The notes under the pieces: generated by a model
Seen by the model: only the letters and a program-made list of their open reading frames with translations
What the model was told of the DNA's origin: nothing
Database searches by the model: none
NCBI GenBank assembly: GCA_947166655.1
Contig: CAMVFC010000024.1
Coordinates: 1-35,434, forward strand
Origin: an uncultured Prevotellaceae bacterium
GTDB lineage: Bacteria; Bacteroidota; Bacteroidia; Bacteroidales; Bacteroidaceae
Reading direction: 5' to 3'
Length of the DNA stretch: 35,434 nt
Position numbers and translations under genes: made by a program
Shown: positions 29,487 through 35,434 of the stretch, piece by piece
Layout: every line of letters starts with the position of its first letter
Numbering within the stretch: the stretch's first letter is position 1

Positions 29487-30540
29487 TTACATAAGCGTTA
29501 CACTTTCTGATTTTCTCCAGCATCGCCGCGTTCCACGCCGCATCGCCGGGCAGCTGGTAGCGGCAGTTTCCCGTAGCCGAGGGTGTAAAAACGGTTTCGG
29601 CATTCGGCGTGAGGCTGACGGTGCCGCGGTCAGAGATGGAAAAAGCCGCGTCGCCCTCTACGGCATGGATGACGGTCAGCGGATCCCACATCTTCTGTCC
29701 CGTGTTGCAGTTGCATGTCATGTAGACCTGCTTGATGGGGTGCACATCCGTCCACGTGATGTCACCTAAGACCTCTTCAGGCCTGTATTCTATCTCCTGT
29801 CCCACCTCCATCGGCGAGAACAGCATGTCGACGTCCTGCGGCCATAGGCGGAACAGGGTCTGTGCGAACGAGATGCCCTGCTTGAAGTTGAAGTCCGGTT
29901 CTGTCGCCTCGTCGAACACGCCCGCCATCAGGTACAGACACTTCACCTTCTGCCGCACCAGTTCCACACCGCTCAGCGGCGATATCTCGTCGGCTTCGGA
30001 AACTAACAGTCCTGTCAGTGCCGTCACGAAGCCGACAGAGCAGATGCTTACGGAGTGGTCGGGCTGTGCGGCCAGCAGTCGGCGGTACAGCTGCCAGCCG
30101 TCGGGCAGAGTAGAATAGTCGTCTATCGTGCGGCAGAACATTGGCTGCCCGTCGGAGGTGGTGTAGGAGGATAGCGCCTTGTAGTCAATCCACACCTTGG
30201 GCTGGCTGATGCCCTGTCGCACCAGTCCGATAGGCACGTCGCCGCGGCCGAAATAGGTGCTCATCACGTCAGCGACGGCAGCGCAGTCCTCGCCCTCGCG
30301 GTCCACCACCACGCCCAGCAGGCGGCATCGCCCTTCACGCTCATATTGGTAGAGCATCTCCATGGCAAAGAGGTCGTCGGTCGAGGAGCCGATGTCGGTA
30401 TCGAGTATGATAAGAGGGGTGTCCGTGTATACATTGTTATCGCCTTTGGCGGGAAAGTCCTCGTCGCAGCACGACGTTATCCACATCGTGGCACAAAGGA
30501 TCAGGGCGGCTGCCATCAGCCAGCGTCTCGTTCGTAGCAT
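29482..30540 (-). CDS. Exported (lipoprotein) nucleoside hydrolase-like protein
   Basis: MLRTRRWLMAAALILCATMWITSCC lipobox; TPLIILDTDIGSSTDDLFAMEML (nucleoside-hydrolase DTD.G.DD motif); ORF opens at 30681 but -7 box caaagata (minus) is at 30651-30658. Confidence 0.82.
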   Translation of the reverse strand: MLRTRRWLMAAALILCATMWITSCCDEDFPAKGDNNVYTDTPLIILDTDIGSSTDDLFAMEMLYQYEREGRCRLLGVVVDREGEDCAAVADVMSTYFGRGDVPIGLVRQGISQPKVWIDYKALSSYTTSDGQPMFCRTIDDYSTLPDGWQLYRRLLAAQPDHSVSICSVGFVTALTGLLVSEADEISPLSGVELVRQKVKCLYLMAGVFDEATEPDFNFKQGISFAQTLFRLWPQDVDMLFSPMEVGQEIEYRPEEVLGDITWTDVHPIKQVYMTCNCNTGQKMWDPLTVIHAVEGDAAFSISDRGTVSLTPNAETVFTPSATGNCRYQLPGDAAWNAAMLEKIRKCNAYVK

Positions 30541-30731
30541 GTTTTTGGGGATATGTTTAATCAGCGTAATCTGTGGTACAGGAGAACTTGCGAAAGTTAT
30601 TTTATTCTTTTCTATTCTGGTGCCGTCCAACCTCATGCCAGTCGGCGATGCAAAGATAACACATTTGCCGCGAGTTTGCAAATCTTTTGTCAGAAAAAAT
30701 CGCTCTGCCCGTACATTGCTCTACGAAGGAA

Positions 30732-30808
30732 GTCACACAGTAAGGGACACAGCAAGCGCAGGACCTTCTCTCCGTCGCTTACCGTGGTTTCTTCGCTTAC
30801 TGTGTGAC
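30732..30808. repeat. Intergenic inverted repeat, 13-bp perfect arms, 51-nt loop
   Basis: gtcacacagtaag (30732-30744) and cttactgtgtgac (30796-30808). Confidence 0.75.
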
Positions 30809-30923
30809 CTCTCCCTTTTTGAGGGACGACGGCCTGCCCATCATGGCAGCCTCCCTCCACTTGTCCCGAAAGGAACCGTCAAGCCGTCACTTGCTTTTCG
30901 CAAGGGAGTTGTTTATTAATAGG

Positions 30924-31997
30924 CTACGGGACAATAATCATCTTTTTTCCGTCTTTGACAATGATTCCTTTCTGACCGTTACCAACCTTCATCCCATTCA
31001 TGGCATATCCGTGGGGAGCCTCGCCCGCAGAGACGGTCTTCATGGGATGTACGCCAGAGGTGCCTCCGTCGACTTCTACGCGGATGCTTCCCGTGAGGTT
31101 GCGGATATTATCGGTACCCTGCGTGGCCTGACCGAGAATATAGAGTCCACTGTAGCGACTAGCTGCACCGTAGTACAGCACGACGTTTCCCCAGGGCGAG
31201 AACAGCGCCAGCGTCCCGACCGGACAGTCCCCCTCGATACAGTCGGCATCATAGCTGACAGCCGTAGGAGTATAGAAGATCTTCTCGTTGTTTCCGTAGT
31301 CCTCCACCTTCACATCCAGGGGAAGCATCTGATAGAGCGACTTGGCGGCAGTGGTCTCGTTTAACGCGAAGACGACGGTGTTCGTGCCATCGGAAACCCG
31401 TATCTTCATCCCATCCGTGGCACCCTTGTCCGTAAAGTTGATTTTTTGCAGCCATTCGCTGATGAGCGAGGCCGCATTGCCGACCTGCGAGGAGCGAATC
31501 CACAGGCTCTGACCGTAGTAGACTCCGTCGGGAACCTGTCGGTGGCAGTCTGTTTCCACGCCGCTGATGCCGCTGCTGGCACTCGAAACGATCAGTCCGA
31601 TGTTCTTGCCGGCCATCTGAGCGCCGTAGTTGAACAGGAAGGTCTGCATCGGGGCTGCCATTTGGCTCCACCACAGCGGAGTGACGACGATGATGTTCTG
31701 ATAGTCGCTCAGCGAGATGTTGATGGGGTCGATGGCGGGGTAGCTCGCGGCATCGTTGGGGTTCGCCTTGATGGCATTGAGCAGTTGCTTGCCGAGCGCA
31801 TAGTTGTTCGCCTCGTAGCGCAGGCCTTTCTCTGCGGGCTGAATCTCCAGCACGTCGGCCGTCATCTGATTTGTTAGTGCATGGGTGATGGCCTTGCAGT
31901 TGCCCGTGTAGCTGTAGTAGACCACCAGCGTCTTTGCCTGAAGCGCCGCAAGGAAGGCGTTCAGCAGCAGGGCGATGAATAGGAGTGTTTTCTTCAT
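30924..31997 (-). CDS. Exported flavodoxin fused to cyclophilin-like domain with T9SS-like C-terminal tail
   Basis: Signal peptide MKKTLLFIALLLNAFLAALQA; flavodoxin KTLVVYYSYTGNCKAIT, VVTPLWWSQMAAPMQTFL; cyclophilin-like MKIRVSDGTNTVVFALNETTAAKSLYQMLPLDVKVEDYGNNEKIFY; tail NGMKVGNGQKGIIVKDGKKMIIVP. Confidence 0.82.
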   Translation of the reverse strand: MKKTLLFIALLLNAFLAALQAKTLVVYYSYTGNCKAITHALTNQMTADVLEIQPAEKGLRYEANNYALGKQLLNAIKANPNDAASYPAIDPINISLSDYQNIIVVTPLWWSQMAAPMQTFLFNYGAQMAGKNIGLIVSSASSGISGVETDCHRQVPDGVYYGQSLWIRSSQVGNAASLISEWLQKINFTDKGATDGMKIRVSDGTNTVVFALNETTAAKSLYQMLPLDVKVEDYGNNEKIFYTPTAVSYDADCIEGDCPVGTLALFSPWGNVVLYYGAASRYSGLYILGQATQGTDNIRNLTGSIRVEVDGGTSGVHPMKTVSAGEAPHGYAMNGMKVGNGQKGIIVKDGKKMIIVP

Positions 31998-32013
31998 AGT
32001 TGCAGTCACAATT

Positions 32014-33270
32014 TTATTTGTTAGTCTCTACGCTTCGAATGCAACTGAGGGCATTGAGCGTGCGGGGATAGCCGATGAACGGAAGGTTGGAAGAGATGAC
32101 AGCGATGAGCATGTCCTTGTCGTTGCCCACGTGGTAATTGCCGGCGATGTGCCCTTTGAGCTGTGGCTCGCATCCGCCCTGGGCGACAAGGAAACAGAAG
32201 GTGATCAGTTCGCGCATCTTTAGGTCAAGACCCGTGCGGGTGTAGTAATCGCCGAAGCAGTTGTCGGCCAGCCAGTGGTTAATGTGTCGGCTATCCTCCG
32301 GTCCCGACTTCCAGAAGTCACGCATCCCCTCGCCGAAGCAGCCTACCTGCGCCTCGGTGCCGGCCCCGCGGCGGGTGGCCAGGGTGGTGGTCTGCTGCGA
32401 AGCCAGGGGCAGGGCGATGCCACGGGCTGTAAAAACATCGTTGGTGGCAGTCAGGAATGGTCGGACACGCCCCATGCCCAGATAGGCCGTGGCCTGATAG
32501 ACGATTTCCTTCACCTCAACGGGTGTCACGCCCTTGTCTAACGCTTCAGGCAGCAGGTCGCGGTATTCGTCAATGCTCTGACAGCCTAACAGCGTGGCCA
32601 GATAGCCGATATAGCGGGTGCGGTCGTCGAGGCGGGTCTTCACCTGTTCCGCCACCTCGCCGAAGGCAAAGGCTTCGAATCGCTGAAGGTATTCCGCATC
32701 GGCGACGCTGAGCATCGCACTGCTGGCGGGCAGCTTGTCGTACTCCGCATCCGCGACCGCTTCCAGCCACTCGTTGGAAGCGCCCTCTTCGACCTTAGTC
32801 ATATAGGTGAGGTGCTGCATCCACGAGTCCTTGGCGGCTCCGTGCCAGTGCTTCGCCTCGGCAGGGATGGCAACCACTACGCCCGGGCGCAGCACCACAG
32901 GCTCCTTGCCCTCCTCGACGTACCAGCCGCAGCCTGCCACGCAAACGAGCACCTGCACCGACTTGTGGTGGATGTGCCAGTTGTTGCGGCAGCGCGGCTC
33001 GAAGGTCACGTTCACGGGGCCGCCGTTCTCGGCATCGAGCGGGGCCAGATAGCTGTTGCCGATAAAGTACTGAGCATACGCCGTGTTCAGCTCGCCCTTA
33101 GGCCATACGCTGAAATCTACGTTGCAAAAAGTTTCTTCGTTACCTCGCCAGGGCATAGCGCCTGTTTTCTGCTCTTCTGGCTGATTTAGTTCATTCTCTT
33201 TCATGTTGTCTTGTGCATTTATCTGCGCCACTGCCAGGAGCAGCGCAATGACAGTCGTTATTATTCTCAT
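32014..33270 (-). CDS. Exported cupin / carboxymuconolactone decarboxylase (CMD) fusion
   Basis: Signal peptide MRIITTVIALLLAVAQINAQ; cupin NNWHIHHKSVQVLVCVAGCGWYVEEGKEPVVLRPGVVVAIPAEAKHWHGA; CMD-like VKEIVYQATAYLGMGRVRPFL and LKMRELITFCFLVAQGGCEPQLKGHIAGN. Confidence 0.87.
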   Translation of the reverse strand: MRIITTVIALLLAVAQINAQDNMKENELNQPEEQKTGAMPWRGNEETFCNVDFSVWPKGELNTAYAQYFIGNSYLAPLDAENGGPVNVTFEPRCRNNWHIHHKSVQVLVCVAGCGWYVEEGKEPVVLRPGVVVAIPAEAKHWHGAAKDSWMQHLTYMTKVEEGASNEWLEAVADAEYDKLPASSAMLSVADAEYLQRFEAFAFGEVAEQVKTRLDDRTRYIGYLATLLGCQSIDEYRDLLPEALDKGVTPVEVKEIVYQATAYLGMGRVRPFLTATNDVFTARGIALPLASQQTTTLATRRGAGTEAQVGCFGEGMRDFWKSGPEDSRHINHWLADNCFGDYYTRTGLDLKMRELITFCFLVAQGGCEPQLKGHIAGNYHVGNDKDMLIAVISSNLPFIGYPRTLNALSCIRSVETNK

Positions 33271-33273
33271 CTG

Positions 33274-34683
33274 TTATCTCTGTTTCTTGAATATCATGTT
33301 CATGGCTGCGGGGTCGAGCGGCTGCATGGTGGGCAGTCGAAGGCTTTTCACCATGTGCATCGTACCCTGTTTATACTTCTGGAAATGTTCGGTCTTCAGA
33401 TGCTGCTGATAAGCTTCCTCGGAAGCATAAATCTCGAGGATGCGAATCTGAGTGGAGTCCTCGGCGCTCTGCATGGGGAAGAGGCAGACGACGCCCGGCT
33501 CACGCTCCACGCTCTGGCGGTCCACCTCGTTGGCAAAGGACAGATATTCTTCCAGATACTGCGGATACACTTCTATCTCAGCCAGGCGACAAAGAAGTGT
33601 CCCGGCAGACTCACCCCCGACGTTATCCGATATCAACTTCTCCGCGTTCTTGTACAGAATCATCTCCTTGAAAGGTGAGAGGTCGGGTTCAGTCGAAAGA
33701 TACTGCTTCATGCGCTGCAAACCCTGGGTGAGCACCTGCGGAGACACATAGGGATAATCGGAACCATAGAGCAGATGGTCGGGCGTAGTGATGGTAAGCA
33801 GCATGCGGATGACTTCGGGCGAGTGTGCACCGGCGAGGTCATAGTATAGCGCAGCAAGATTCTTCTCCCAATCTATTTCACCTACCATACCGTTCTTTTG
33901 CATCACTGCGGCCAGAGATTTCATCCGAGGCACGGCCAGCGGCAGATAGGCTCCGCAATGGGGCACCACCACCTTTACATTCGGATAGCGCGCCAGCACG
34001 TTGCGCGAAATCATGTTCGCGACGGCGCGCGTGGTCTCCGAGAGATATTCCTGCATAGCCAGTGGCGTCTGTCGCATCACCTGACGGTTGACAGGTTCTG
34101 GCCGGTGGGGATGCAGTATCACCATCGCCCTACGCGCATTGAGCACCGAGAAGAGCGTGTCCAGTTCCGGCGCGCCGAGATACTGCCCGTCGGCGTAGAC
34201 TTCGTCCGTCACGTCCCGCCCATTCCGTCGAGCTTGTCGGCTCACGCAGCTCCGAACGTTCGTAGCCAGTTTGATGCCGTCGGCCTTCAGCGTGTCAAGC
34301 GCATAGACGGCCTCGCGGATGGCAGCATCGACATCGGGCAGCGGCAAGGAGGCGCAGAACAGGAATCGCCCCGGATGCTCCTGCTTCAGCTTTGCGGCGG
34401 CCTCGTTGGTGCGCCTCACGACTTCTGCAGATGACGGCTGCGGAGCCGCCAGCGTCAGCACCGATGTCTCGATGCCCGCTTCGTCCATCCAGCGCAGATG
34501 CGCCTCCGCATCATACTTCGGTAAGGGGAAACCCTCGTCCATCAGCCGCCCCTCGCCATCGAGAGCCGACAGGAACTCTGGAGTGATGATGTGGCTGTGC
34601 ATGTCTATCACGCCCTGAGCTTTCGCATCAGTCCCTGCCATCAGCGGCAACAGCAACAGTGGTAAATAGTTGTGGCGTATCAT
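33274..34683 (-). CDS. Exported amidohydrolase (ACMSD-like decarboxylase family) fused to antibiotic-biosynthesis-monooxygenase (ABM)-like domain
   Basis: Signal peptide MIRHNYLPLLLLPLMAGTDAKA; IDMHSHIITPEFL, MVILHPHRPEP, VVVPHCGAYLP, LLYGSDYPYVSP; C-terminal ABM-like EIEVYPQYLEEYLSFANEVDRQSVEREPGVVCLFPMQS...ILEIYASEEAYQQHLKTEHFQKY. Start 34683 rather than 34728 because the -7 box is at 34728-34735. Confidence 0.85.
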   Translation of the reverse strand: MIRHNYLPLLLLPLMAGTDAKAQGVIDMHSHIITPEFLSALDGEGRLMDEGFPLPKYDAEAHLRWMDEAGIETSVLTLAAPQPSSAEVVRRTNEAAAKLKQEHPGRFLFCASLPLPDVDAAIREAVYALDTLKADGIKLATNVRSCVSRQARRNGRDVTDEVYADGQYLGAPELDTLFSVLNARRAMVILHPHRPEPVNRQVMRQTPLAMQEYLSETTRAVANMISRNVLARYPNVKVVVPHCGAYLPLAVPRMKSLAAVMQKNGMVGEIDWEKNLAALYYDLAGAHSPEVIRMLLTITTPDHLLYGSDYPYVSPQVLTQGLQRMKQYLSTEPDLSPFKEMILYKNAEKLISDNVGGESAGTLLCRLAEIEVYPQYLEEYLSFANEVDRQSVEREPGVVCLFPMQSAEDSTQIRILEIYASEEAYQQHLKTEHFQKYKQGTMHMVKSLRLPTMQPLDPAAMNMIFKKQR

Positions 34684-34727
34684 TCTTCGTAAACGATTTA
34701 AGATGTCATTTTTTATATTAGACGGCA

Positions 34728-34735
34728 CAAAGATA
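34728..34735 (-). promoter_or_regulatory. -7 box TATCTTTG, promoter of the three-gene exported enzyme operon
   Basis: caaagata on +, about 45 bp upstream of the proposed start at 34683. Confidence 0.6.
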
Positions 34736-34887
34736 CTGCAGATTTCCTGTTTGCATGTTAATCAAATCACGGATTGTTCAACCAAAATCACTGAATCTGA
34801 TCTAATGTACGAGCGAAGCAGACGTGCGGGAATTCAAAAACAGAGGGCATAATTAGACACATGAGACGAAGGGGATTGACAAAAGAA

Positions 34888-34912
34888 AAACTGCGACGAG
34901 GTGTCGCAGTTT
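34888..34912. terminator. Intrinsic-terminator-like hairpin with flanking A/T tracts
   Basis: aaactgcgac-gaggt-gtcgcagttt flanked by aaaagaa and ctttttg; bidirectional geometry. Confidence 0.75.
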
Positions 34913-34936
34913 CTTTTTGCATAGCATTTACCCCAA

Positions 34937-34976
34937 CCCTCCCCATCGCTTGCTGCCAGCATACCGATGGGGAGGG
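34937..34976. repeat. 12-bp perfect inverted repeat
   Basis: ccctccccatcg (34937-34948) and cgatggggaggg (34965-34976). Confidence 0.75.
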
Positions 34977-34988
34977 GCACTATTGACG

Positions 34989-35114
34989 TTATTCCCACTC
35001 GTCCCACTCCACTTCGCCGCGACCGCGGACACGGGCAGGGCCGCTGCCAACACCACCGTAACCGATGTCGGCATTGCCGTCGACATTACTTACAGTGCAG
35101 AGCAAGGTGAGCAT
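34989..35114 (-). CDS. Candidate small protein (41 aa), uncertain
   Basis: Minus-strand ORF MLTLLCTVSNVDGNADIGYGGVGSGPARVRGRGEVEWDEWE*, followed by two hairpins; below the supplied ORF-track length cut-off; no homology check possible here. Confidence 0.35.
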   Translation of the reverse strand: MLTLLCTVSNVDGNADIGYGGVGSGPARVRGRGEVEWDEWE

Positions 35115-35124
35115 TAGAAATGTT

Positions 35125-35346
35125 CGAAGAACCGCAGATTAAACAGATTCCGGACTCTCCCCCCCGCCCTCCCTAAAGGGAGGGAGCAGTTACTTGTAAA
35201 AACAGAGGACGTGGTAATCCTGCTCTTGTTTGGTAACCGCTCCCTCCCTTTAGGGTGCGAGGAAGACGGGACTGAGTGTTCCGTCTGGACTCGTTCGGGG
35301 GAGAGTCCAGGGAGAGTCCGGAATCTGTTTAATCTGTGGTTCTTTG
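35125..35346. repeat. Nested long inverted repeat (MITE-like or intergenic palindromic element)
   Basis: Outer arms 35125-35161 and 35310-35346 (~37 bp, about 2 mismatches); inner arms ccctaaagggagggagcagttac and gtaaccgctccctccctttaggg (23 bp, 1 mismatch). Confidence 0.8.
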
Positions 35347-35347
35347 T

Positions 35348-35434
35348 CACTTTTGCGCAAAACTCTTGGCACTTTTCGTGAAAACTCTTGACACTTTTGG
35401 TCAAAACCCTTGGCAGTTTCGGTCGAAACCCTTA
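35348..35434. repeat. 22-bp tandem repeat array, at least 4 units, truncated by window end
   Basis: cacttttgcgcaaaactcttgg / cacttttcgtgaaaactcttga / cacttttggtcaaaacccttgg / cagtttcggtcgaaaccctta... Confidence 0.9.

Noticed and set aside
30362-31364. Plus-strand ORFs of 185 and 186 aa across the nucleoside hydrolase/flavodoxin junction
   Set aside because: Overlap supported minus-strand genes and the intergenic hairpin; no domain signal.
35114-35404. 96-aa minus-strand ORF
   Set aside because: Lies almost entirely in the nested inverted repeat and 22-bp array; its sequence is explained by those repeats, so not called as CDS.
35348-35434. CRISPR or plasmid-origin iteron call
   Set aside because: No spacers and no replication-initiator gene visible; left as an uninterpreted tandem array.

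Overview
The window is a gene-dense Bacteroidales-type chromosomal segment, probably Prevotella-like. That assignment rests on TAnnTTTG -7 boxes, weak Shine-Dalgarno context and the protein families present; it is inference, not a database result. Most of it is housekeeping sequence: a partial tRNA-Arg, DUF4301, a RelA-type RSH synthetase, a MORN-repeat protein, a YhcH/YjgK-like protein, a eukaryote-like glycogen branching enzyme, a secreted Ser/Arg-rich repeat protein, a GNAT acetyltransferase, a GT2 glycosyltransferase, a small membrane protein, recR, tRNA-Pro, a DEAD-box helicase, an LptF/G permease, tgt, lon, an SPFH protein, a DUF6250-like protein, TrmN6, an exported amidase with a golvesin-like insert, a PlsC-like acyltransferase, an NhaD-like antiporter, tRNA-Gly, rarA, a second GT2, and an exported nucleoside-hydrolase-like lipoprotein. 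Two things stand out. The first is a tight three-gene minus-strand operon (30924-34683) of exported multidomain enzymes: amidohydrolase+ABM, cupin+CMD, and flavodoxin+cyclophilin-like with a T9SS-like tail. It could be an undescribed periplasmic or surface aromatic/quinone pathway. The second is intergenic DNA structure: three separate arrays with an exact 22-bp period (7987-8030, 18578-18687, 35348-end), a ~220-bp nested inverted repeat (35125-35346), and a 17-bp G/C-rich module shared between that element and the rarA/GT2 intergenic hairpin. No CRISPR array, transposase, integrase or prophage genes were seen.
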